Shown: positions 1 to 6,810 of the stretch, one piece after another | Layout: each line of letters begins with the position of its first letter | Numbering within the stretch: the first letter of the stretch is position 1 | From: Burkholderiales bacterium | GTDB taxonomy: Bacteria > Pseudomonadota > Gammaproteobacteria > Burkholderiales > Burkholderiaceae_C | Assembly: GCA_005793295.1 (NCBI GenBank) | Contig: SXSX01000253.1 | Span: 1-8,468, forward strand | DNA length: 8,468 nucleotides | Reading direction: 5' to 3' | Notes under the pieces: generated by a model | What the model saw: the letters and a program-made list of their open reading frames with translations, nothing else | What the model was told of the DNA's origin: nothing | Database searches by the model: none | Program-made: the position numbers and the translations under genes

Positions 1-1
1 G

Positions 2-1837
2 GACTGGATGTCAGCGGCCTCCTTTATTGGTATGGCTGGTACGCTGTACCTAACTGGCTACGGCGGCTTGGCCTTCATTCTGGGCTGGACTGGCGGCTAT
101 TGCCTGGTGGCGCTGTTTCTCGCGCCCTACCTGCGCAAGTTTGGTCAATTCACCATTCCAGACTTCTTAGGCGCCCGCTACGGAGGCAACCTGCCACGCC
201 TGATTGGTGTGTTTGCTGCCATTTTGTGCTCCTTCACCTATGTGGTAGCGCAGATTTATGGCGTGGGCTTGATCACGACACGTTTGACAGGCTTGGCCTT
301 TGAGGTTGGAATTTTTGCTGGCTTGGCTGGTATTCTGGTCTGCTCGTTCCTCGGTGGGATGCGCGCGGTCACCTGGACCCAGGTGGCCCAGTACGTGATC
401 CTGATCATTGCTTACCTGCTGCCAGTGATTTGGTTGTCGGTCAAACACACTGGTGTTCCCGTACCCCAAGTGGTTTACGGTTACACGCTAGAGAAAGTCA
501 CGGCTAAAGAAGAACTGTTGCTCAAAGATCCCAAGGAGTTGGAAGTTCGCGCTATTTTCAAAGCGCGCTCTGACGCTGCAGTCGAGAAGCTCAAAGACGT
601 CCCTGCCTCTATGGCTGCTGACAAAGCGGCTGCCTTAAAGAAAGTTGATGATCTGAAAGCCGCAAATGGTCCGGTAGCCGATATTCAGGCTGCAGAGAAA
701 GCATTGGCAGGATTACCCGTGGATGAGGTGGCCGCAAAGGCAGCCTATACTGCGGCGCGTACATCCAATGCTGCCAAATCTGCGCCACCGATTCGCCACG
801 CCCAACCGTTCCCTGGTAAAGATGAAGCGGCGCAGGACATCTCACGCAAGAACTTCATGGCACTGGTCTTCTGTCTGATGATCGGTACTGCGGCACTGCC
901 ACACATCTTGATGCGCTACTACACGGTACCCTCGGTGCGTGAAGCGCGTGAGTCAGTGAGCTGGTCGCTGTTCTTCATCTTCTTGCTGTACTTCACGGCC
1001 CCAGCGCTGGCGGTGTTGGCTAAATTCGAGGTCTACACCTTACTGGTGGGTACGCCCTTTGCCAGTCTGCCGGAGTGGATAGCACGCTGGAGCGCGGTGG
1101 ATGCATCCCTGCTCTCAGTGGTGGATATCAACAAAGACGGCATTCTGCAATTGGCTGAGCTTTCGATTGGCGGCGACATCATTGTGTTGGCCACGCCAGA
1201 AATTGGTGGCCTGCCCTATGTGGTATCGGGCATGGTTGCTGCTGGTGGCTTGGCTGCGGCTTTGTCCACTGCTGATGGCCTGTTGTTGACGATTGCCAAC
1301 GCGTTGTCACACGACCTGTACTACAAGGTGATCGATCCCAATGCTTCCACCGCACGTCGTGTGATGGTGTCTAAGATCCTGTTGTTGGTGGTGGCATTGG
1401 CCGCTGCGTATGTTGCGGCGCAGAAACCAGCGGATATTTTGTTCCTGGTGTCGGCGGCGTTCTCGTTTGCGGCGGCGGCCTTCTTCCCGGCACTGACGTT
1501 GGGAATCTTCTGGAAGCGTGCCAATAAGTGGGGTGCGTCGCTGGGTATGGTGGCAGGTTTGGGAATCACCTTCTATTACATGGTGACGACCCAACCTTGG
1601 CTGTACAAGCTGACCCATGGTGGTGTTGCTATCACGCCTGAAATCGCTAAGGCCAATACGTGGTGGGATATTGCCCCCATCTCGGCCGGCTTGTTTGGCG
1701 TACCACTGGGCTTTGCGGTGATCATCATCGTGTCGCTATTGACCAAGGCACCAAGCAAGGAAATTCAGGACTTGGTTGAGAATGTTCGCTATCCTAGTCT
1801 GGATGGCAAGACCTCTGCCGGTAGCGCTGCACACTGA
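2..1837 (+). CDS. Sodium:solute symporter (SSS family, VC_2705-like), 5' end outside window
   Basis: Inner-membrane Na+-coupled transporter of the SSS family (relatives: ActP acetate permease, PutP). The substrate cannot be read from sequence; the VC_2705 subfamily is often called acetate/lactate-like without proof. The frame is open to the left edge, and Asp-Trp precedes the first visible Met (position 8), matching the SDW/MSAASF helix of the family, so the true start is upstream. Numbering from that Met: hydrophobic helices lie around 16-42, 62-90, 98-116, 122-144, 281-304, 314-345, 396-425, 450-470, 475-503, 510-528 and 555-580. Residues 117-128 carry the family signature GGMRAVTWTQVAQ. 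LSTADG with S420/T421 corresponds to the sodium-site helix (PutP S340/T341). Two additions are unusual: an Ala/Lys-rich soluble stretch at about 159-275, and a canonical EF-hand loop at 373-384. By PutP topology both face the periplasm. A small DUF4212 partner gene often precedes such genes and would lie off-window. It converges on the minus-strand operon. Confidence 0.9.
   Translation, partial: DWMSAASFIGMAGTLYLTGYGGLAFILGWTGGYCLVALFLAPYLRKFGQFTIPDFLGARYGGNLPRLIGVFAAILCSFTYVVAQIYGVGLITTRLTGLAFEVGIFAGLAGILVCSFLGGMRAVTWTQVAQYVILIIAYLLPVIWLSVKHTGVPVPQVVYGYTLEKVTAKEELLLKDPKELEVRAIFKARSDAAVEKLKDVPASMAADKAAALKKVDDLKAANGPVADIQAAEKALAGLPVDEVAAKAAYTAARTSNAAKSAPPIRHAQPFPGKDEAAQDISRKNFMALVFCLMIGTAALPHILMRYYTVPSVREARESVSWSLFFIFLLYFTAPALAVLAKFEVYTLLVGTPFASLPEWIARWSAVDASLLSVVDINKDGILQLAELSIGGDIIVLATPEIGGLPYVVSGMVAAGGLAAALSTADGLLLTIANALSHDLYYKVIDPNASTARRVMVSKILLLVVALAAAYVAAQKPADILFLVSAAFSFAAAAFFPALTLGIFWKRANKWGASLGMVAGLGITFYYMVTTQPWLYKLTHGGVAITPEIAKANTWWDIAPISAGLFGVPLGFAVIIIVSLLTKAPSKEIQDLVENVRYPSLDGKTSAGSAAH
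1124..1159 (+). other. EF-hand-type calcium-binding loop encoded within the symporter
   Basis: The codons spell DINKDGILQLAE, a 12-residue loop with Asp at 1, Asn at 3, Asp at 5, Gly at 6, Ile at 8-equivalent hydrophobic positions 7-8 and Glu at 12. This is the classical EF-hand ligand pattern. It lies in the loop before the sodium-site helix, predicted to be periplasmic. Calcium binding is an inference. A single loop without a clear paired EF-hand may bind weakly or serve as a structural site. Confidence 0.6.
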
Positions 1838-1854
1838 TTGTTTTCTCTAGCAGC

Positions 1855-1882
1855 AAAAAACCCGCCTTCTGGCGGGTTTTTT
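1855..1882. terminator. Bidirectional Rho-independent terminator
   Basis: A perfect inverted repeat: a 12-base arm AAAAAACCCGCC (1855-1866), a TTCT loop (1867-1870) and GGCGGGTTTTTT (1871-1882). The GC core is 6 bp and each strand ends in a run of at least six T, so it should stop transcription both ways. It starts 17 nt after the symporter stop and about 50 nt beyond the stop of the minus-strand operon. The rest of the 1838-1933 gap is AT-rich and shows nothing else clear. Confidence 0.9.
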
Positions 1883-1933
1883 GTTTTATACCTCTAAATT
1901 TCCAGAGTTAGTGTTGGTTGATTTATAAAAGGC

Positions 1934-2569
1934 TCAAAGGGGAAAGGCGGAATCAACTTTATCTGCCGCATCCCAAGGAGATCCCACGAACCACTTACCA
2001 TTTTCTAAGTAGTCGCGCAGCATCGACAACGCGTCGAGTCCCCAAAATACTTTGCCATCGACTTCAAACGCAGGTACGCCAAACACGCCTTGGGCAATGG
2101 CCATCTCGCCGTGGGCACTGAGCTCATGTTTAACCGCCTCACTTTTCGGATCACGGATGGGGGCAAGATGTTCGGTGACTTCTTGAACTCGCTTTGAATC
2201 AGCCGCATCTAAGCCGCCAACCCACACATAATCAAACAAGGTTTCGCATACATAGCGATTAGGCAGGCCTTGTGCATCACAAGCCAATGCTAAGCGCAGC
2301 AGGCCCAAGGGGTTAAAGGGGTGTTGCGCTGGGATCTCCATGGCCACGCCATGGTGGTGGGCCAGCCACTGGACCTGACGGTACAGCCAAGCGCGCTGCG
2401 ACGGGTATTCAGCGGGCCCCTTTTTTTGGTAATGCTTGAGCAAGCCGCCCAAAAAAACCGGTTTGTAGGTCACCGAATAACTCAAACCCAGCAAAGACTG
2501 CGGCAACGCTTTGAACGCAAGGTAGGCATAGGGGGAAATAAAGTCCAGGTAAAACGTAATGTGCTTCAT
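1934..2569 (-). CDS. 2-hydroxychromene-2-carboxylate isomerase-like protein (DsbA fold, kappa-GST type)
   Basis: A 211-residue cytoplasmic thioredoxin-fold protein of the DsbA / 2-hydroxychromene-2-carboxylate (HCCA) isomerase family, of usual length. The N-terminal DFISPYAY motif puts Ser12 where NahD and kappa-class glutathione transferases have their catalytic or glutathione-activating serine. There is no CxxC, so it is not a disulfide oxidase. HPFNP (83-87) is a family motif, and GVPAF (164-168) supplies the cis-proline P166 beside the glutathione site. Known members isomerise glutathione-linked intermediates of naphthalene breakdown. No other aromatic-degradation gene is nearby, so the actual substrate is unknown and the family name should not be read as a proven function. 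The start ATG overlaps the stop of the upstream DUF1289 gene by 4 nt (ATGA) and has only a weak ribosome site, which points to translational coupling. It is the last gene of the operon, before the shared terminator. Confidence 0.88.
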   Translation of the reverse strand: MKHITFYLDFISPYAYLAFKALPQSLLGLSYSVTYKPVFLGGLLKHYQKKGPAEYPSQRAWLYRQVQWLAHHHGVAMEIPAQHPFNPLGLLRLALACDAQGLPNRYVCETLFDYVWVGGLDAADSKRVQEVTEHLAPIRDPKSEAVKHELSAHGEMAIAQGVFGVPAFEVDGKVFWGLDALSMLRDYLENGKWFVGSPWDAADKVDSAFPL

Positions 2570-2841
2570 GGAAATGACCCCAAGCGCTGTTCAATCAAAC
2601 GCCACACCGCGCGTTTGTCGTTGTCGGTGCTGTTGGCCCACGCGCCAATTTCTGGAATGGTGCGCAAACAACCAATGCACAAACCGGTTTGATTGTCCAT
2701 CTGGCAAACGGAGATACAAGGCGACGGCGGAGCATGGGCTGATGCGGCGGCTTCCGAGACGCGCGCGGCCAAAAGCCTGCGGTAGGTGACCGTTGGATCG
2801 GCAGGCCGCGCGGGGCGAGCGGGTCGGGTGTTAAGCGCCAT
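2566..2841 (-). CDS. DUF1289 family small cysteine-rich protein
   Basis: A 91-residue protein. Its C-terminal half matches the DUF1289 pattern: SPCISVC (C42, C46), then GLCIGC (C55, C58), followed by an arginine, the TIPEIGAW segment, and a basic helix with a Trp and an Arg/Glu-rich end. The four cysteines are spaced like a zinc or iron-sulfur site. The family has no established biochemical role, so metal binding is inferred. The N-terminal 40 residues are low complexity (RPARPARPADP at 6-16, then Ala-rich). The frame is open further upstream to 2925, but the Met at 2841 is preferred. It has a GGAG ribosome site at 2847-2850 with 5 nt spacing, and the longer form would overlap liuE by 95 nt. 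With this start it overlaps the end of liuE by 11 nt, and its stop overlaps the next ATG by 4 nt, so the three genes are probably translated together. Confidence 0.85.
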   Translation of the reverse strand: MALNTRPARPARPADPTVTYRRLLAARVSEAAASAHAPPSPCISVCQMDNQTGLCIGCLRTIPEIGAWANSTDNDKRAVWRLIEQRLGSFP

Positions 2842-3745
2842 GGTGTCTCCGTGCCAACAATGCATTAGCTGCCCTGGATTGGCTGGGGCGTTGTAAAAAT
2901 TGGCTGATAAACATGCCAGCGTCAATCAGTTTGTCTAAATCAATTCCTGTTTCAATGCCCATGCCATGGAGCATGTAGACCACATCTTCGGTTGCCACAT
3001 TTCCCGTGGCCCCTTTGGCGTAGGGACAGCCACCCAGCCCGGCAACTGAAGTGTCAAAGTGGGTCACGCCCATTTGCAAAGCCATGAGCGTGTTGGCTAA
3101 GGCCTGCCCGTAGGTGTCGTGAAAATGCCCTGAGATGGCGCTCAATGGGTAATGCGTCAAAGTAGCCTCAATCGCAGCCTGTACTTTGCGCGGCGTGCCT
3201 ACGCCAATGGTGTCGGCGACACCCACATGCTGAACACCAATGCCACGCATCAAACCCGCAAGGTACGCCACCCGTTCTGGCGCTACTTCGCCTTCGTATG
3301 GGCAGCCTACGGTACATGACATCGCACCGCGAACTGATATGCCGGCGCCTAGCGCGGCTTGAATCACGGGCGCAAAACGTTCGATGCTTTCGGCAATCGA
3401 GCAGTTGATATTTTTTTGACTGAATGCTTCGCTGGCCGAGCCAAAAACCACAATTTCATCTGGTGTTGATTGCATCGCGGCTTCAAAGCCTTGCAGATTC
3501 GGGGTAAGTACTGAATAGCGGACACCCGCTTGGCGACTGATCCCTGCCATAACCTCGGCGTTATCGGCCAGCTGTGGCACCCACTTGGGGGAGACGAAGC
3601 TGGTCACTTCGATGTCTTTGACTCCTGCGTCTTGCAAGCGGTGCACCAACTCAATCTTGACTGCCGCGGGAACGGCCTGCTTTTCGTTTTGCAGACCGTC
3701 GCGGGGTCCGACGTCGATCAGTTTGACATGGGATGGAAGTGACAT
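2831..3745 (-). CDS. liuE: Hydroxymethylglutaryl-CoA lyase
   Basis: Cleaves (S)-3-hydroxy-3-methylglutaryl-CoA to acetyl-CoA and acetoacetate (EC 4.1.3.4), the last step of leucine breakdown; also named mvaB or hmgL. It is a cytosolic TIM-barrel enzyme of the HMGL/DRE-TIM family, 304 residues, the normal bacterial length. All key residues of the human enzyme are present at a constant offset of 26. These are R15-D16 in DVGPRDGLQNE (human R41/D42), the metal ligands H207 and H209 in GHFHDTYGQ (H233/H235) and N249 (N275), and the catalytic C240 in the signature AGLGGCPYAKGATGN (C266). The N terminus begins just before the conserved VKLIDVGPRDG strand, which supports this ATG even though no good Shine-Dalgarno sequence precedes it. 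The gap to the dehydrogenase gene is 24 nt, and the 3' end overlaps the DUF1289 gene by 11 nt. Function is very secure. Confidence 0.97.
   Translation of the reverse strand: MSLPSHVKLIDVGPRDGLQNEKQAVPAAVKIELVHRLQDAGVKDIEVTSFVSPKWVPQLADNAEVMAGISRQAGVRYSVLTPNLQGFEAAMQSTPDEIVVFGSASEAFSQKNINCSIAESIERFAPVIQAALGAGISVRGAMSCTVGCPYEGEVAPERVAYLAGLMRGIGVQHVGVADTIGVGTPRKVQAAIEATLTHYPLSAISGHFHDTYGQALANTLMALQMGVTHFDTSVAGLGGCPYAKGATGNVATEDVVYMLHGMGIETGIDLDKLIDAGMFISQFLQRPSQSRAANALLARRHHGA
2847..2850 (-). promoter_or_regulatory. Ribosome binding site deciding the DUF1289 gene start
   Basis: On the minus strand GGAG stands 5 nt before the ATG at 2841, inside the last codons of liuE. It supports the short 91-residue form over an upstream start at 2925. 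Confidence 0.5.
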
Positions 3746-3769
3746 AAGCGATGTTTAGGTTTTAAAAAT

Positions 3770-4690
3770 TCAATAGCCTTTTTGCACATCCACGATACCT
3801 TCTATCGCTTGGCCCTGCTCCAGTGCGGCTAATTTGCCGGCGATTTGCGTAATGGTGATATCGCGCAAAGTTTGCGCCGCTGTGTGGGGTGTGAGGGTGA
3901 TTTTTGGATGGTTCCAAAATGGATGAGCGCTTGGCAAAGGTTCGGTGCGAAACACGTCGAGCGTGGCGCCTGCCATGTGGCCGCTGGCCAGCAAGTGCAA
4001 GAGATCGTCTTCAACCAAATGGCGTCCGCGTGCCACGTTAATCAAGTAGGCGCCCGATTGCAATTGCGACAGGCTGGTGCGGTTCAAAATATTTTCGGTC
4101 TCGTTAGTGAGAGGTAGCAGGTTCACCAAGACCCGGGTGGATGCCAAAAATTCGGACAGTTCGGCCGTTCCGCTGAAGCAGCGCACCCCATCCATGCTTT
4201 TGGGGCTGCGGCTCCAGCCTTGCACTGGAAACTCAAAGTGCGCAACGGCCTTGGCGACGCGGGAGCCCAAAACGCCCATGCCTAAGATGCCCACCGGAAA
4301 ACTGGAGCGCGCAAGGGGTTCGCGAAAGGTCCATTGGCCTGATTGCATATTGGCGCTATGGACATCCAATTCGCGGACATGGCGAATCAGCGCATGGCAA
4401 ACGTACTCTGCCATTTGAACGGCCATGCCGGCATCGTCTAAGCGTACGAGTAAGGTTTGCGGGGCGATGCTTTTTTGGAGCAAGGCGTCTACGCCTGCGC
4501 CAATATTGAAAACAGCCTTCAGACTTGTTTGTTGGTCAAAAAATGTTTGTGGCGGCGCCCACACGACAGCGTAATTCGCCGGCGCATCACCGTCTTTCCA
4601 GGCGCTGACGTGAGCCTGCGGAAAAGCCGCTCGCAATGCGTCTAGCCATACGGGAGCATCGGTGTCAGTGCAGCAAAAAGTAAGTCGCAT
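3770..4690 (-). CDS. ghrA: Glyoxylate/hydroxypyruvate reductase A-type D-2-hydroxyacid dehydrogenase
   Basis: A predicted NAD(P)H-dependent reductase of 2-oxoacids such as glyoxylate or hydroxypyruvate (D-2-hydroxyacid dehydrogenase superfamily, GhrA branch), cytosolic. With the chosen start it has 306 residues (E. coli GhrA 312). The nucleotide site is GILGMGVLG (134-142). The second strand ends in GWSRS (158-162), where the Arg after Ser suggests NADPH preference. The catalytic triad is visible as R221 (NVARGRH), E250 (RTEPLP) and H269 (TPHTAAQ). NIGAGVD (62-68) is the substrate-loop motif. The start at 4690 (MRLTFCCTD) aligns with the first strand of E. coli GhrA. An in-frame GTG at 4723, 19 nt after the liuD stop and behind an AGGG ribosome-site-like motif, would add 11 residues and is a real alternative. 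It lies between liuD and liuE but has no known step in leucine catabolism; the true substrate is unproven. Confidence 0.85.
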   Translation of the reverse strand: MRLTFCCTDTDAPVWLDALRAAFPQAHVSAWKDGDAPANYAVVWAPPQTFFDQQTSLKAVFNIGAGVDALLQKSIAPQTLLVRLDDAGMAVQMAEYVCHALIRHVRELDVHSANMQSGQWTFREPLARSSFPVGILGMGVLGSRVAKAVAHFEFPVQGWSRSPKSMDGVRCFSGTAELSEFLASTRVLVNLLPLTNETENILNRTSLSQLQSGAYLINVARGRHLVEDDLLHLLASGHMAGATLDVFRTEPLPSAHPFWNHPKITLTPHTAAQTLRDITITQIAGKLAALEQGQAIEGIVDVQKGY

Positions 4691-4742
4691 AGCAGGATCT
4701 AATGACAAAGCGATATTGTCCACCAGCGCGACCCTAGACGTT

Positions 4743-6776
4743 TTATGCGCTTGCGAGCGCTAAGCTCAGAAGTTCGGCGCCTTCTGTGACTTGGTCGCCT
4801 GGCGCAAACAACAGCTCCAAGACGGTGCCATCGGCGGGTGCGGCGATCGTGTGCTCCATCTTCATGGCTTCCATCACCGCCAGCGTTTGACCGCGGCGCA
4901 CCACCTCACCCGCCTTCACTGCAAATGACAACACCTTGCCCGGCATGGGAGCGGTCAATCGGCCCGCTTCTGCATGGGCCTCGCCAGCATGGGCGAGCGG
5001 GTCAATGCAAATTACCTGACACGCTCCGTGCTGCATAAAAATATGGGCGACATCCCCATGGCGGTAAACATGAACCGTTTTGCGTTCATCGCCCCAGCGA
5101 ATATCAAGCGCCCCATTGGGTAGAGATTGAACTTGCAGCGCGCCCGCCTGACCGCCGCACTCCAGCGTGGCGAGGGCATTGCGTTGGTTCGTCCAAGCAG
5201 CTACATGGTTTGTGCCGTGAAATTCAAAGTGAAAATTACAGATGGAATGTCCGTGTGATTTCCAGCTGTCCTTAGCGTTCCAAGGATCAAAGTCAGCGTA
5301 CGCTTGGGATTCATCTTGGAGCTGCTGCGCAACGGCGCAAGCCCCAGCCCACGCCACGCTGATTTTTTCTTGGCCAAAGAGTTGCTTTGCTTCGCGGGGA
5401 ATCAACGCGGTATCTAACTGGGCTGTGGCAAAGGATGGCGTATGAATGACATGGCGTAAAAACTGCACATTGGTGGTGAGGCCCGCAATATGTGTTTGAG
5501 CCAGCGCCGCATCCATACGGCTGAGCGCCTCTTCGCGGGTGGCGCCATGGACGATCAACTTGGCGACCATCGAGTCATAAAACGGGCTGATGGCATCGCC
5601 TTCACGCACGCCTGCATCGACACGCACTGCGCAGTCGGCGCGCGTGAAACTGCTGTGCTCGGGTAAACCCATCGTCAACAAACGCCCAGTTGCGGGTAAA
5701 AAATTGTTGTCCGGGTTTTCAGCGCAGATACGTGCTTCAATGGCGTGTCCTTGAATGTGCAATTGGTCTTGGCGCAGTGGCAAGGGTTCGCCACACGCCA
5801 CACGCAGCTGCCACTCCACCAGATCAAGGCCGGTGATGGCCTCGGTCACCGGGTGCTCGACTTGCAAGCGGGTATTCATTTCCATAAAGTAAAACGCACC
5901 GACCCCGCACGGGCCATGGGGTAGGACGCTGGGGGTCGCTTCAACAATAAATTCAACCGTTCCCGCACCCACGTAATTCACGGCGCGGGCCGCAGCAACA
6001 GCGGCTTGACCCATTTGGTCTCGAATGGCTGGTGTCATTCCGGGGGCCGGGGCTTCCTCCAAGACTTTTTGGTGGCGGCGCTGAACCGAACAATCGCGCT
6101 CGAACAGGTAAACATAGTTGCCCCATGTGTCACCAAAGACTTGAATTTCAATGTGGCGTGGGCGCTGAACGTATTTTTCAATCAATACCGCATCGTCTCC
6201 AAAACTGCTGCTGGCTTCGCGCTTGCACGAGGCTAAAGCTGCGGCAAAGTCTTCTGACTTTTCGACCGTGCGCATCCCTTTGCCGCCGCCGCCTGCGCTG
6301 GCTTTGATCAAAACGGGGTAGCCCATGGCATCGGCTTCGCGTTGCAACAAAGCGGGGTCTTGTTTTTCGCCGTGGTAGCCGGGGACCAAGGGAACGCCCG
6401 ATTGTTCCATCAGCTGTTTGGACTGCGCTTTGAGGCCCATGGCACGAATTGCCGCTGGCGTGGGGCCTATAAAAACCAAACCGGCGTCCGCGCAGGCTTG
6501 GGCAAACGCATCGTTCTCGCTTAAAAAACCATAGCCTGGATGAATGGCTTGCGCGCCGCTGGCAAGCGCAGCGGCAATGATTTTTTCCCAGCGCAAGTAG
6601 CTGTCTTTGGGCGCGCTTGCGCCAATAGCAATCGCTTGGTCACACGCATAGACATGCTTGGCCTGCGCATCCGCATCGGAATACACCGCAATCGTTTGAA
6701 TCCCCATGCGCTTGGCAGTCGTGGCAACCCGGCAGGCAATTTCGCCACGGTTGGCGATAAGTATTTTTGTAAACAT
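4743..6776 (-). CDS. liuD: 3-methylcrotonyl-CoA carboxylase alpha (biotin) subunit
   Basis: Biotin carboxylase plus biotin carrier subunit of methylcrotonyl-CoA carboxylase (EC 6.4.1.4). It carboxylates its own biotin with ATP and bicarbonate, then passes CO2 to the LiuB subunit. Length is 677 residues, usual for the family. Domains in order: biotin carboxylase N domain (1-110, IANRGEIA), ATP-grasp (115-310) with the glycine-rich KASAGGGGKGMR at 158-169, the signature EMNTRLQVEHPVTE (299-312), the C domain with GHAIEAR and catalytic R349, a linker/BT domain (about 470-600), and a biotinyl domain with EAMKMEH whose K639 is the biotin attachment site. Neighbouring liuB and liuE favour methylcrotonyl-CoA over acyl- or geranyl-CoA as substrate. 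Oddity: residues 280-294 form a Gly/Pro-containing loop 12 residues longer than in E. coli AccC. The start is supported by the universal MFxKILIANRGEIA beginning; a modest AAGAGAA-type ribosome site precedes it. It lies 34 nt after the hydrolase gene. Confidence 0.96.
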   Translation of the reverse strand: MFTKILIANRGEIACRVATTAKRMGIQTIAVYSDADAQAKHVYACDQAIAIGASAPKDSYLRWEKIIAAALASGAQAIHPGYGFLSENDAFAQACADAGLVFIGPTPAAIRAMGLKAQSKQLMEQSGVPLVPGYHGEKQDPALLQREADAMGYPVLIKASAGGGGKGMRTVEKSEDFAAALASCKREASSSFGDDAVLIEKYVQRPRHIEIQVFGDTWGNYVYLFERDCSVQRRHQKVLEEAPAPGMTPAIRDQMGQAAVAAARAVNYVGAGTVEFIVEATPSVLPHGPCGVGAFYFMEMNTRLQVEHPVTEAITGLDLVEWQLRVACGEPLPLRQDQLHIQGHAIEARICAENPDNNFLPATGRLLTMGLPEHSSFTRADCAVRVDAGVREGDAISPFYDSMVAKLIVHGATREEALSRMDAALAQTHIAGLTTNVQFLRHVIHTPSFATAQLDTALIPREAKQLFGQEKISVAWAGACAVAQQLQDESQAYADFDPWNAKDSWKSHGHSICNFHFEFHGTNHVAAWTNQRNALATLECGGQAGALQVQSLPNGALDIRWGDERKTVHVYRHGDVAHIFMQHGACQVICIDPLAHAGEAHAEAGRLTAPMPGKVLSFAVKAGEVVRRGQTLAVMEAMKMEHTIAAPADGTVLELLFAPGDQVTEGAELLSLALASA

Positions 6777-6810
6777 GGTGATTCTCTTTTACTTACATCG
6801 TTATTCGTTT

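Noticed and set aside
1307..1618. Open frame of 103 codons on the minus strand inside the symporter gene
   Set aside because: The plus-strand frame encodes conserved transmembrane helices here; the antisense product is rich in Arg, His and Gln and has no family features.
8..1837. Reading the symporter as a complete 609-residue protein starting at position 8
   Set aside because: The frame stays open upstream, and the preceding Asp-Trp belongs to the conserved first core helix, so the N terminus is cut by the window edge.
1884..1930. Inverted repeat TTTTATA ... TATAAAA downstream of the terminator
   Set aside because: Seven AT-only bases about 33 nt apart in an AT-rich gap are expected by chance and would form no stable structure.
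2321..2692. Open frame of 123 codons on the plus strand
   Set aside because: It is antisense to the isomerase-like and DUF1289 genes, both of which have clear family motifs; no motif is seen in this frame.
2800..2826. Arg-Pro-Ala tripeptide repeat in the DUF1289 protein as a possible DNA tandem repeat
   Set aside because: The three units use different synonymous codons, so there is no DNA-level repeat; it is only a low-complexity N terminus.
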